Below, one piece after another: positions 46,901 through 58,300 of a stretch of DNA of 64,000 nt (positions within the stretch are counted from its first letter, which is position 1; each line of letters begins with the position of its first letter). The DNA is from Albugo candida. Lineage: Eukaryota > Oomycota > Peronosporomycetes > Albuginales > Albuginaceae. A model generated the notes under the pieces. That model was not told the DNA's origin. It searched no databases and saw only the letters and a list, made by a program, of their open reading frames with translations. The position numbers and the translations under genes were made by a program. Location of the stretch: the NCBI GenBank assembly GCA_905220665.1, contig CAJNAR010000168.1:248001-312000 (forward strand), read 5' to 3'.

Positions 46901-48145
46901 ATAGGTAATCCGACAATTTGACGTGGAAACGGCATTCCTAAATGGTGGCTTGGAAGAATAAGTTTTCATGGAGCCACCTTTTGGAGCTGAGATTGGACTT
47001 GGAATGGTGTGCAAATTACGGCACAGCTTCTATGGGTTGAAGCAAGCGGCTGCGGTCTGGCATAAGAAAATATGCTCCGTGTTGTCTACTATGGGATTTG
47101 AACAATGTCGAGCGGACACATGTATTTTTGTTCGATGCAATCATGCAAGCACCAAATCACTCACACACATAGTCTTGTATGTGGACGACCTCCCAGTTGG
47201 AAGCAAGTCAGATGCTGAGGCAGACACGATCTACAAGGAATTAAGTTCATTTTACTCTTTAGTCAATTAGAGCTGCGCGATTTATTTTGGGAATGGAAGT
47301 GAATTATTGACGAGAAAAAAGGGGAGTTGGTGTTAAAACAGCCCCAATTTATTGCGAAGTTGGTCTCGAAGTTTGAGCAAAGTGGGGCCTATGCAGTTCG
47401 CAATCTTATCTGAACAGGCCAGGACTTGACTCCCGAGGAGTCATACCCAATGCTTCAAGAAAGTACTGCGTACCGCAAATTGGTCGGTTCGCTGCTGTAT
47501 ATTGCGAACGCAACGCGACCAGATATTAGCTATGCGATGTTAGTATTGTCGCAGTACTTGGACCAGCCACGACAGATGCACTGGCGTGCGGCCTTACGCG
47601 TTTTACACTATCTTATGGGAACACAATCGCACGGAATCACGTACAAGAAATCGGACGACAACAAGATTATGCTTCGGGCATACTGTGACGCGAATTGGGG
47701 AAATGACGAGAAGACTCGTCAATCTACATCTGGTGTATTGATTTTGCTCGGTGGCGCGGTTGTCGTGTACAAAAGCAAACGCCAAACTTCGGTAGCTTTT
47801 TCATCTGCTGAAGCAGAATATATGGCACTGGAACTTGCTACACAGGGAGTTATATGGATTCGTTACTTGCTCAAAGAGATGGGTGTCACGTGCAAGACCA
47901 CGACAATAGTGCACATGGACAAATAGTCGGCAATGAGTATTGCGACGAATCAACGCTATACACCAAGAACTAAACACATTGACATCAGGATGCTTTTTGT
48001 TCGGGACCACGTTGAACAAGGCGAGATTCAGCTCAAGCATTTCCCGTCAGCTGTGCAGCTTGCTGATTACTTGACGAAGCCACTTGGTGCACCGCAATTA
48101 CTGCAACTACGAAATGAAATTGGAATTCGCGAGAGTGCAACTTGA
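43941..48145 (+). pseudogene. Copia gag-pol (broken)
   Basis: gag begins MRPNTLAPNDILTDDNYFMW at 43,941 and is interrupted by TAA at 44,151-44,153. Later parts: gag core LMNHLLKLDELCLKLRAAGD (about 44,290); CCHC knuckle CIKCGCHGHKRSQC (about 44,650); protease STWLLDSGASLHM (about 44,765); integrase with HTDFMGPMSPKSKGG (about 45,320), IRSDNGGEF and EPYNPQQNGSAERMN (45,500-45,630); reverse transcriptase from WKEAIQAELKAHRENHTWDV (about 46,635) through YGLKQAAAVWHKK to YVDD (about 47,175); RNase H CDANWGNDEKTRQSTSG and SSAEAEYMAL (47,680-47,830). It ends at TGA 48,143-48,145. Catalytic motifs are conserved, but frames change at least six times. Confidence 0.88.
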
Positions 48146-48152
48146 AGGGGAG
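48143..48152 (+). promoter_or_regulatory. Copia polypurine tract
   Basis: TGAAGGGGAG immediately before the 3' LTR, the expected position of the plus-strand primer. It overlaps the pol stop codon. Confidence 0.75.
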
Positions 48153-48308
48153 TGTAGCGGATTGCAACTTGCATAGAGAGTGGTCTTCGAACTATCTGGA
48201 AGGAGCGATCAGTTTATGAGGGAATTTATACATTCATTCTTAGCATTGTTTTTAACTCTTGATATAACTTTCCATTTTTCAGCACTGAGAAGTTGTGCTT
48301 TCGTTATA
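48153..48308 (+). repeat. Copia 3' LTR
   Basis: Starts TGTAGCGGATTGCAACTTGC and ends CTTTCGTTATA, followed by the CGTTT duplication at 48,309-48,313. Confidence 0.88.
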
Positions 48309-48313
48309 CGTTT

Positions 48314-48620
48314 TTCATCAAGTACTAACGCAATGACTCATTTGCATCATGCAGGATGATCAACTTGCGTATTTCGTACAAAAAGCTCAAGTGTAAACAG
48401 TATCATGATGAATCAGCACTATTTGCTTCCGTTCATAAATCTTCAGTGTACTCCAATGCAATTGCAAAAATGTTCCAAATATTCCTCGGTTATTCATTTT
48501 CAATGCAAAACTTGTGGTTGGGCGAAACAGCAAACACCTTACCTATACAGCCTGACGTCGCTTTTCCGCCATGGCTTGCCTTGTTTTGTGTTTGCTACTT
48601 ATTTGTAGAGACTTGTGATA
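48314..48620. other. No supported gene between copia and hAT elements
   Basis: Short frames only. A plus-strand patch (FQCKTCGWAKQQTPYL, about 48,500) is not supported by any neighbouring motif. Confidence 0.4.
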
Positions 48621-48948
48621 GGAAGCCTTTAGTATTCACTTACCCTATTGATGGCAGTGATGGTGACTTGTCTATATAGACTTGTAGACTCTTGTCAAGT
48701 AGACATTTCTGCCATTGTCAGCATCGACCACAGCCACCACTCTCCTTGTAGACATGATGCTGACACACGTACATATGTATGGGATCTCAGTTTCCATACA
48801 AAACACGGACTAAGCACCAGTCCTACACAACACAACAACCATCAAATTAGACAACAACAAAAACAATATATCATCGTAATCATCATCGATCAACAAGCAA
48901 CAATCATCTATCATCTATCATCTATCATCATCGAGCAACATCACCACC

Positions 48949-51065
48949 ATGGCTCCGCCAAGGCACCGCTACAGCAAATATGTGATATTTACGGGGCAGA
49001 AATCGAATATGAAAAAGGAGTTGGTTGTCTGCAAATTGTGTAGTGAGGGTATTTCATACGAGTGGGCACTCGAGAACTCCAGAATAGTCAACAAGAAGAA
49101 GTTGGTCAAGAAACACCTGAGGAAGTACGAGTGTTATCAGCAGCTGATCGTTAGAGAGAGACTAAATCCCTCAACTAATGATGAGGAAGAAGAAAAAGAA
49201 GTAGGAGGTGCGGTTACAATAAGGAAACGGAGCTCAAGGTGTTGTATTTGTGACAGAACACCACGACGGCGATGATAATCAACAGCAGCCGGCGACAAAA
49301 AAATCTAGTTGCTGCGGTGATCATCAAGAATGATGGTAGGAATAGTTGCAGCAGTAGCAGTAGTCGTGGCACAATGGATGGGTATGGCCTGAAACTCAGT
49401 ACAAGGATCAGGTCAAAGCTAGAAAGAAGCTTGATTATGGCCACTATTAGCAACGGATGGTCGTTCAACTGGGTAGAGCGCGCAGAAAGTGTTGCAACTT
49501 ATCAAGTGCTTCATCCTGGAGTGGATTTGCCATCAAGAAAAGCTCTCGCTGGTCCATTTGAAGAAAGTTCTGCTTGATGAGGAAGGCAAGATGTTTGCTT
49601 CCTTAACGGATGCAGGGGAACTGACATTGATCTATGACTCTTGGACGAGCGTGAGGAAAAAAAAACATCTTGGGTATTATCCTGTCTACCTCAAGTGGAG
49701 AGATCTTTTGTTTGGGACATCATGTACATCAGTACAGAACGATCCCGTTCAGATGAAGAGCTCACGCCTTTTGTACTCAACTATCTTGAAGATTTGAAGT
49801 CAAGACATGACCTGCACGTTGTTGGACTGAACACAGACTCATGTGGGAGCTATGCTAGTACAAGAAGGATAGTTCAAGCCCAAATGCGCGACCTAACATA
49901 CCTACCATGCTTTGCACAACAAACCAATCTTATACTGGGAGATATTTTCAAGTCAGTCCCTGGTTACAAGGAGACGTCTAAGAAAGCAATCAAAGTCGTG
50001 GCAATTTCCAATGCAAGCACTAACACTTGGGACACCTAAAGAAGCACCAAAGAGACTTCAAAGCCCCGGAACTGGCCCTGATCAAACCATGCGATACTCG
50101 TTGGCAATCATATAGGCGCATGACTAGTGCTTTGCTTCTCAGCAAAGCACCATTAAAGGTAAAATTTTGGGGGCGTTCACAAAACTGCCATATCATCAAC
50201 ATGTTTCTCATCCTGAGTTCCAATCCCTTAGGCTTATGCTAATGCTAACGACCATACTTCTGAAGACGACATCATCAAACTGCCTGAAGATATCTATGAC
50301 ATTATAGAGAACGATCGACCATTCTGGCAGCTGCTCGACGAGTTGAATGTCGTTTTAGACAAGGTGACTATGTGGATCAACGTGATACAGGCAGACAAGA
50401 GCAGACTAGACTTCGTTTCTGCAATCATGTTCTCTTTCTTTGAGAAGAACGGAAAGGATGAGCTTTGAACTCACCTGTTGGACAAACGCGAGCGACGGTA
50501 GAAGGAGTGGGAGCAACCGTTACTCATTTTGGCGTTCGTTGTTAATCCTGCTCTTAGCTGGAAGTTGCTACCTTTCACATCTTGTGTGACTCTCATGAAA
50601 GTGCTCTGCTGGGCTCAATATTACTATAAGTCATATTTGGGACAAGAATACACCACACTATCGACCAAGCTACTAGCCTACACTAGCGAAAGCAAATATT
50701 GGTGCAGTGGGTCGATGATTTCTCGTCATTCTTTAAAACAATCTCAATCAGTAATATTGGACGAGCAGGCAATGGATGAGAAGGACCAGGACTTGCATAG
50801 GAAGCTGATCTTTGACGTTGTTACTTACTGGAGAAGCTGTGCAGGATATTGTCCTGAACTTGCCAAGCTTGCTCTGCCCATTTTTAGGATAGTGATCTCG
50901 TCTGCTGCCGTGGAAAGGCTCTTCAGTGATATGGGCTTTATAAAGTCGGATCGGCGTAATCGGCTTGGACGGAAGAAGTTACTCGGAATTGTACGTTTCA
51001 GAGATCGCCTGAAGTATGAAGAGCGGGAAAGAAACAAGAGAAGCTCCTCTTGCACCAAGCGATAA
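48949..51065 (+). pseudogene. hAT transposase (broken)
   Basis: It starts MAPPRHRYSKYVIFTGQKSN at 48,949 in a good Kozak setting (CACCACCATGG), followed by a BED-like zinc finger (VVCKLC ... HLRKYEC). The catalytic region has LIYDSWTSVRKKKHLGYYPV (49,625-49,700), then in another frame GLNTDSCGSYASTRR with CFAQQTNLILGDI (49,820-49,945), the usual hAT order. The C-terminal dimerisation motif is ELAKLALPIFRIVISSAAVE then RLFSDMGFIKSDRRNRL (50,855-50,970). At least four frame changes or stops. The only strand with motifs is plus. Confidence 0.82.
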
Positions 51066-51568
51066 AAACGAATAGCCAAGTTTCGTCTCGCCAGGGTGTC
51101 GTTCAACCCATGGTAGTGATTGATGAGTCCGATGGCGAGGAAGACAACGACGAAGGTAACTCGGACCCCGAAGACGCAGAAGCAGCAGTAGCAGTAGCTG
51201 ATATCGACCGGCGGCCGGATTTCAGACCAAGCGATGATGCTGCAGCTGAAACGTTGCGAATGTTTAACGGCATGATTCAGGAGCTCGAAGAGGTTATAAT
51301 GGAGGAGGCTGATAATTTGCAGGATGAGAAGGACGAGCAGGATCAAGAAGTCAACAATGCCACTGCCACTGGCGGCCTGAAGGCACCACCACCAGAGGAC
51401 TTGGGCTTTGAGGCTGTGCATCCATGTGACGACTATAAGTCGAAACTTCAGATCCTCAATCTTCTGGAGTTCCAGGACTGGGATTTTGATGATGATGGAA
51501 CAACGGTTACCGTGTTTCTTCTGCTGAACTTGGAAGAGACTAAGTGTCTGGAGAAACTGAATATATAA
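51050..51568 (+). CDS. Acidic ORF at the 3' end of the hAT element
   Basis: A 172-codon frame that overlaps the last codons of the transposase in another frame and stops about 430 bp before the right terminus. It is strongly acidic (VVIDESDGEEDNDEGNSDPE), then has a helical Glu-rich stretch (MIQELEEVIMEEADNLQDEK) and a hydrophobic end. It is either an out-of-frame C-terminal tail of the transposase separated by an indel or a second ORF of the element. No family is recognised. Its codon frame is undamaged, unlike the transposase. Confidence 0.5.
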   Translation: MHQAIKTNSQVSSRQGVVQPMVVIDESDGEEDNDEGNSDPEDAEAAVAVADIDRRPDFRPSDDAAAETLRMFNGMIQELEEVIMEEADNLQDEKDEQDQEVNNATATGGLKAPPPEDLGFEAVHPCDDYKSKLQILNLLEFQDWDFDDDGTTVTVFLLLNLEETKCLEKLNI

Positions 51569-52536
51569 AAAATATATATGAATTGAGTGCACATGGTATA
51601 AATCACATACGCTGTTGATAGATGTTGATGCATGGTGGTCATGTTGTTTATCCTCCTGTCTCCTCCTCCTTATTGTCGTCATCATGTCTATATGTCTTGT
51701 GATGTCTAATATATCTTCTTTGTATTCGTCATCATCGATAGAATGCATCATCAGAGGGGGAGTCAAAAGGCTTTGCTACTAGCGAAAAAAGACCTATCAT
51801 CATAGCGTCATTATCATCATCATCAGCAGCAGCCATTTTATACTAATTAGTATGAGGAATGCAGCTCTCCATACATTCTGTAGTGAAAGCTGTTGTACGA
51901 GGATGTAGACTTATAGACAAAGTTGATAGATGTTGACTGGAAGTAGACAGGACACATCTACAACTCAGCTTGTAGACATGCCAGAATCCATCATTGCTTG
52001 ATAGTATTCACTCACACCCTGGTTCATTGGCTAAAATTCACACTAATCGACATCAGACGGAAATCAACATACACTCACTTGCAACAACTACTGCCACTCA
52101 ACTCACTACCACTCAATTCACTCAGTTGAAAGAAAGCTTCAGATATTCAGCTTTCTAGATCAATCAGCCAATCTCTTATAATCGCGAATACTCACAAAGA
52201 AAAAGTTAAGGTTGCTATTTTTTAATATTAAAAACATTTTTTTTTTATTATTTTTAGAATGTTGTGTCTATAATTGCAAAATGTTTACGTCTTAAACAAA
52301 AGCCAGGTCTGGTAATATACATTTTCAAGCAAGTTTTATGGTGTATGTGCTGAGTCTATATGGTTAACAAGTTGAATTCAATTCTATAGTGTGTTTGTGC
52401 CGAGGTGAAGTTGAAGGTGAGTCATCGCGTGTGATGAGTGATGGATTTAAGCCAGTGAATTAGTGATGACAGATGCATTTTAGCCAATAAAGCAAGCGGG
52501 TGAATGAATACTATCAAGTGAATACTAAAGACGCCC

Positions 52537-53142
52537 TTATTTTTAATTTAGATTACGTCATGCCTACTTGAATTATTACTTCCACAACTTTTTTGAAAGT
52601 AAATAAGTTTACATTCATAACTACTAGAAGTCATTTACGTCTAAGGCTAAATTCAGTAGATACAGATACCTTCAACTGAGCTAAACACCAATCACTACTA
52701 GACAATTCATTGCCATTTTGTTAAGCTATAATGCTTCGTAAAGATGCAAAAGTTATTATATACTAACGGCCGAAAATAAAATTTGTTGTGGAAAAGTTCT
52801 GCGAAGGAATAATATCTAATTTCTTACTAACGCTTGTCCTGAAACTAAGCTTGTAACCGGAATTCTGCAAGACCGCTTATTATGGCCGCTTTTCCGCTAT
52901 TGCTGCACCTGCATTTCCCTGTGTCCGATGCTCAGATGCTAAGAGTCAAATGGAAATCGTCACATAAACAGCCTATCACACAGTTGGAACGTTCTGTGTA
53001 TTAGCCAATCATAAATAATTCTCGATTGAAGTTGTTGGAGCACCAATATAGGGTGTGTATGAATGTAATTAGTTAGCAGTGTAAAAACATTTATGTATTT
53101 GCAAAAAAGAAAAAGCTGTGAGAGTAATAATTTAAGGGAATT
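52537..53142. other. No gene; contains an orphan LINE tail
   Basis: AT-rich. Apart from the LINE-type tail at 52,621-52,677, nothing is supported. Confidence 0.45.
52621..52677 (+). repeat. Orphan, degraded LINE 3' tail
   Basis: CTAGAAGTCATTTACGTCTA, then ATACAGATACCTTCAACT, aligned to the LINE tails elsewhere. The body upstream is absent (severe 5' truncation) or belongs to a parasitic short element. Confidence 0.6.
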
Positions 53143-53293
53143 GCTATTTCCACCCAGCTTTTTGCTATTTCCACCCACCAATGTATTTTTTTGACCAATC
53201 TGATTACGACGTTATTACCACAGCAATATGACTTTCTGACCAATCAGATTACGGCGTTGTTTTCCACCCTACTTTTTACTATTTCCACCCACC
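53143..53293 (+). repeat. Short direct repeats before the MULE transposase
   Basis: CTATTTCCACCCA occurs at 53,144, 53,165 and 53,279, and a 21-bp unit GACCAATCTGATTACGACGTT (53,193) recurs with two changes at 53,238. They may be part of the 5' terminal region of the MULE, where subterminal repeats are common. The matching right terminus was not found. Confidence 0.6.
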
Positions 53294-53300
53294 TTTCTCA

Positions 53301-54833
53301 ATGTCCTATTTCATCAATTGCAACCAATCTTTTGCCACTCGTTGTGATATCATTGAACACGTTCGCCACGTGTGTCGTGAGTCTGGCTATGTGGTGCCGA
53401 TAAAACGTTCAGATGGAGACAGGCGAGTTTTGCTTGCTTGCGATCTTGGTGGGGAGTATAGGAGACGCTCTGTTGGAAACGTTGAGGGAAAGAAACGAAC
53501 GGCAGGAAACAGACTGCAGGGGTGTCATTGAGAGGCTTTTGGAAAGAAATATGGAGATGGTTGCTGGAAGGTCAAAATGCGCAACAGCCAACACAATCAT
53601 GAACCTTCAGAGAGTATGACTGGGCACCCAGGATGCCGAAGAATGACTGAAGAAGAAAAGGGCCGCGTACAGGAACTCGTATCAGCTGGAGTCTCCGCAT
53701 GTCAGGGATTAACACTTTTGCGTCGTGAATTTCCCGAATCACTGGCTATGGCGAAAACCTTCTACAACGCCAAAGCGCAATGTCGTCTGAAGGAATTGGC
53801 AGGCAGGTCCCCGATCCAGGCTTTGATGGATGAACTCACATTGAGAACGTGGACGCATAGTGTTAAAACCACCGGTGATGGGCGCGTCACACATTTGTTC
53901 ATGGCCCATCCGACATCCATCCGTTTAGCACACCGGTTTTGTTAGATTCTTCTCTTGAAATGTACGGACAGAACGAACAGATTCAGGATGTCTCTGCTGA
54001 GCATTGTTGGACGAACGGGAATGAACTCATCATTTTACTTGGCTTTTGCATTTTTATCACGGGAGAGGAATGCAGATTATATCTGGGCATTTAAGCAGTT
54101 GCGAAACATGTTGGTCCAAACTCCAGATGAACTGGTGACAGATCGCGACTTGGCACTAGCTGATACCATTGAACAAATATTTCCGGACTGCGCACATCTC
54201 CTATGCATGTGGCATATCGAAAATATGTACTTGCGAATTGCAAGAAAGAATTTGGCACGAACGAGGAATGGGAGGAGTTTTTGGAAAGTTGGACAAATGT
54301 TTGTCGACAATTGCAAACTATGATGCAGGATGGAGCGCATTCAAAATCAAGTATGCTGGAAAGTCGGACGTTGTCAGCTATTTAGAGATACCTGGATTCC
54401 GCATAAAGCAAAATTTGTGCGTGCCTGGACAGACAAGTTGATGCATTTTCAAAATACTTCGACGTCGGCGGTCGAAGGAGCGCATTCAGCTATAAAGCGG
54501 CACCTGCAAACATCTACTGTAAATCTGGATCTTGTTCAGTCAAGAATGAAGCAAGCCATTGAGCACCAAGCCCGGAAGCTTGAATCAAACATCGCTAGCG
54601 AACGCATCCGAATCCCACATGTATTCCGTGGTAGTGGAAGTTATGAGCAGCTGGTTGGAAGCGTCTCCGTTTTTGCTCTGAAAAAAATCGAAGAGCAATT
54701 CAATAGATCGAAAGAGGATTTGAAGAATGCGTGCAGTCATACGTTGCGGAGAACAATGGGATTATCATGTGTGCATAAAGTCCATGAGCTTTATAACAGC
54801 CCCATGCCCTCAACATTGATCCACCAGCACTGA
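53301..54833 (+). pseudogene. MULE (Mutator-like) transposase, broken
   Basis: Domains in order: N-terminal Cys/His DNA-binding region (53,301-53,620, ending HNHEPSESMTGHPGCRRM, the typical MULE/FAR1 signature); a helix-rich segment (EEEKGRVQELVSAGVSACQG); the DDE region with LVTDRDLALADTIEQIFPDC and HLLCMWHIENM (54,130-54,235); and the downstream region AVEGAHSAIKRHLQTSTVNL (about 54,470). It ends about 54,833. Frame changes occur near 53,610, 53,945, 54,240 and 54,320. The LINE-3 tail begins 110 bp downstream. Confidence 0.8.
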
Positions 54834-54944
54834 CACCTAGGTGACATTATTACAATGCAATAACTGAAGGGCCAAGCAAGTTTCCATCAGGCCGAACAAC
54901 TTGAAAGCACTAGAAAGCCGCTATTTAAATTTCTAGACAGCTTA

Positions 54945-55000
54945 GTTGAAGGTGTCTATATTACTAGAATTAGACTAACTGGCTTCTCTAGTTGTCTAGG
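54945..55000 (-). repeat. Conserved LINE 3' tail (LINE-3 copy)
   Basis: Minus-strand reading: CTAGAGAAGCCAGTTAGTCT, then AATATAGACACCTTCAAC. It ends the element without poly(A). Confidence 0.85.
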
Positions 55001-55327
55001 GCTAAATAACATATATACATATAAAAACGTTTCGTGAAATACCTGTGAGAGATGATAATATGTCGTCTCGCTGATAATCTCGTATCGTAGTAACCTCAGC
55101 ACCCTTAATACGAGACTGTGTCCAGCTTGTAAATGCTCTAAAGTTGAAAAAGATGTAAAGTTGTAAAAATGGTCCAAAAGTACCGTGGTTTGCAAATTGG
55201 TGTGCGCCACACTGCGGTGAGCGTAACCAGCCAACTAGGACTAGGATCTGAGTTGCACTTGCATTTTGACTTGTCTATGCCGTACCCGCAGTAATGATCT
55301 TCGGCTTCTGAAAAATCCACCAAATGA

Positions 55328-58300
55328 TCATTGCGTTGCGAGTTGATCCAGCACCTTTGCAAGCCGAATGCGTTCCTCTTGGTCGTAACACTGTCTTCGA
55401 ATGTACCGAACGTGCGCACTAAACGTGGTGTAGATCACGGAAAGTGCTGGAACTGTCGGAGTTGCTGATCGCCGAACATACAAACGACGATTCCGATCTG
55501 TCCAGACGAAGTGCAATGTCACCGCTTGCAATGCAAGCCATAAATCTGATATAATATCTAAATAGTCTTTCCAATCCGACCGTAGGGTTGGTACGAGTGC
55601 ACATGCAATATGCGTCCAACGTGGTCGAGAGGAGAAATACTGATCCCAACTAGGGAGTAACTCCCTCCATAACTGTGCCGTGTGATCGCACTCTAAAAAG
55701 AGATGTTGATCGGATTCCACTGCCCCACACGAAGGCTGCGTGCACAATATGATGTCGGGCTGAATATCCTTTAAGAACCAGAAACGAGATCGAACTGGCA
55801 GCATCCGAAAGGCTAGACGAAACTGTAAATCCTCGAAAATTGGTAATACACGTTTTCGAAGATGCCGTGATGTAGCCATAAAAGTTCGAACTCGTTCTGA
55901 ATCCAGTGCGTCCGATCTCTCCCGTGATGACCAATGTGTCGACATCGGATGACTCTTGGTTGGTTCGGGAGGTTTCCAGACGATTCGTGAGAGTTGTGAG
56001 CGTGGAATAGATAGAAAATAATGTTTCCTTTCCTTGGTTGTTACTCCCACATAAAATGATCTGCCACTTGTGGTTGGTGTACTCCAAGTGATGAGACCAA
56101 TCGTCGAGTGGATACGCTGGAGAATCTGAGTGACTTCATTGTAAAGTCGACTCAGCAACTTTTCTTCAGCCATATCCGATGTGTTCAGCTCTTCTCGTTG
56201 TAATAGTTGGCGACGAAACCTTCCTTCGTTGGCCATGTGTCGCCTTCCCGAAAAAAGTTTTGCAGACTTCGGATCTCGAAAAGCGTAGCGAACGATTTCT
56301 GAAATGTGGGATGTGGTTCGTCCATCATTCCAAGATTGTACCAAACGTTCTGCGTACTCGGATGACGAGTAGCAGCTTCATATTGTAACTTTTGGTCGCA
56401 GTGAAACCACATCGGTTGTTCCATGTAGTACTGACGGCGATGTGAAATATTTAAGTCTGATATTGAAATGCTCCAATCCATCTGATGCCACATTCTAAAT
56501 GCTTGTTTCCACCATGACGATATGCTCTCCCATTGAACCATTTTCCCATGTCGATGTGGTGCGATGGTGAATATATCCATCGGCTTGTGTGGTCCAAAGG
56601 AAGGTTGGATAAGCTGTAATAATTCCGTCGAAGCAGTTGTCCAATTCGCAGGAATACTTGTGGACGCATCGGATGCGAACTGCTGAAGGAATTGAATACG
56701 TTGTAGCTTTAATCGTCCCACCAAAAAAGGAAGTTTTAGTCCACCATCTTGTCGGCGAAGATATAAAAATTCTTTGCCGATCAGGTGAAGATGTTTTGAA
56801 TCTTTTTTGTGTTTCCGATTAAGCACAAATCGATTTAACATCGATTGCCACTGTCGAATAGTCATTGCTGGTAAGTCCACGTGCATCGTATAATGCCACA
56901 AACGTGATAAAATCATCGTCTGCGCAGGCAGTAGTCGACCACGAACAGTTCTTGCTCGTCGAAACCCCTACCCCAAACCCATCGTAAAAACGCTTGTCGA
57001 GAGTTGAAATAACCATCGAATGTGTTGGTTTCTGGCCGAACGGAATACCCAAATACTTGACCGAATCCTCGGACCCATTATGGTCAAATTGGGAATACGT
57101 GGACATGGCTTGGTCCGATTCAACGAGAGCAAAGATGATTTACTCAAGTTGAGTTTCGCACCCGATCCATCGCAATAGACTTGGACGAGTTCGAGTTGCG
57201 TCAAAACACCATTTGGTGTCTCTGAAAGCAATGTCGAATCGTCCGCAAAAAATAATCCAGTTGCGACAGTCGTGCCATTAATCCAAATGCCATGTTCTTC
57301 ATGTTGACGAAGTAAATTCTCCATAGGTTCGATCGTCATCAGAAAAAGTAATGCTGAGAGAGGATCACCTTGTTTCACTCCACGTTGTGGTGTAATGGAC
57401 GGTGGGATATTTCCAATAATCATCAACTGCGCCTTTGTGTTATTGTACAAAAGACGAACCCAGTCGATGAAACTTTTTCCAACGCCCATTTTTTCCAAAA
57501 CGCGATACATGTACGTCCAATTGACTCGATCAGAAGCTTTCTCAAAGTCGAGAAAAGTCGCATAAGCTTCCTCCCCACGATGAGTGACCAAGTCTTGTAT
57601 GTCGGTCAGATGTCGAATATGATGATGCATTGACCTTCCTCGCACGAATGCTTTTTGATCTTGATGGATCAATTTTGGCAAAAAACGTTGCAATCGATAC
57701 GCCAACACTTTTGAAAGTACTTTCACATCGACGCAAAGCAGTGCGATCGGTCGATAGTTGCCAGGATCACCTCGTGATCCTTTTTTGTATAAAAGTGTGA
57801 TTGCTGAGTGACGTTGTGATCGAAATAAATTCCTCTTTCCAGCTGATATTCGAACACGATCTTCAGACACTCGCCAAACGTTTCCGGATCAAGCTGATAA
57901 AATGCAGCTGGTAGTCCATCCATACCTGGAGACGAACTACTCCGCATATGCTTGATCGCTTCCGCCATCTCGGTCGTACTTAACCGAGTGGAGAGACGGT
58001 CTTGCTCTGCTGAGGCAAGGGAAACTTGAATCAAATAGAGTAAATTTTTTTGCTTTCTTTCACATGGATCATCTGAGTCGGTCTCGGAGCTATAAAGAGA
58101 GCCCATGACACCACACCAATGATCTCTGAATTCGTCAATAATCTCCCTTGGGTTCGATATCACGGTACCACATTTTTTGTAACATTTTCGATCGGCACGC
58201 GACGACAAGAACTATCCGGAGGGCGAAAAAAATACTTGGAAGGGTTCTCCATATGCTTCACGTGATGGTCGAAGCTTTCATCTTGGTTGTATTTCGCATT

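Larger units (their letters stand above)
43778..48308 (+). mobile_element. Ty1/copia retrotransposon with both LTRs, inactive
   Basis: A 4.5-kb element with 159- and 156-bp LTRs, a 5-bp duplication, a purine-rich tract before the 3' LTR and copia domain order: gag with CCHC knuckle, protease, integrase, reverse transcriptase, RNase H. By eye the LTRs differ at about 11 positions plus a 3-bp indel, so the insertion is not recent. The coding region is interrupted by several stops and frameshifts. Confidence 0.93.
48655..51996 (+). mobile_element. hAT-superfamily DNA transposon, inactive
   Basis: Ends are CAGTGATGG (left) and CCATCATTG (right), imperfect inverted repeats starting CA as usual for hAT. 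The flanking 8 bp are ATTGATGG (48,647-48,654) and CTTGATAG (51,997-52,004), a 6-of-8 match, the duplication length expected for hAT. Subterminal copies of TGTAGAC and its complement occur near both ends (for example 48,689-48,755 and 51,902-51,977), as in many hATs where they bind transposase. Inside are a broken transposase and an acidic ORF. Confidence 0.75.
48621..52536. mobile_element. Short inverted-repeat element split by the hAT insertion
   Basis: Left end GGAAGCCTTTAGTATTCACT (48,621). The right end, read in reverse complement from 52,536, is GGGCGTCTTTAGTATTCACT. The arm continues on the far side of the hAT as GATAGTATTCACTCAC, then TTGGCTAAAATTCAC (52,001-52,045), matching the inverted right arm GATAGTATTCATTCACC, then TTGGCTAAAATGCAT (52,475-52,517). 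Without the hAT the element would be about 566 bp with ~70-bp arms, a MITE-like size. Superfamily unassigned; target duplication unclear. Confidence 0.55.

Noticed and set aside
50825..51766. 313-codon minus-strand open frame
   Set aside because: It is antisense to the conserved hAT C-terminal motif and the acidic ORF; its composition (runs of Ile, Leu, Cys, Val) is the mirror of acidic codons, and it has no motif.
48629..52012. 11-bp direct repeat TAGTATTCACT as the hAT target duplication
   Set aside because: It recurs inverted at about 52,516 and is part of the outer inverted-repeat arm; the 8-bp ATTGATGG/CTTGATAG pair next to CA-starting ends fits hAT better.
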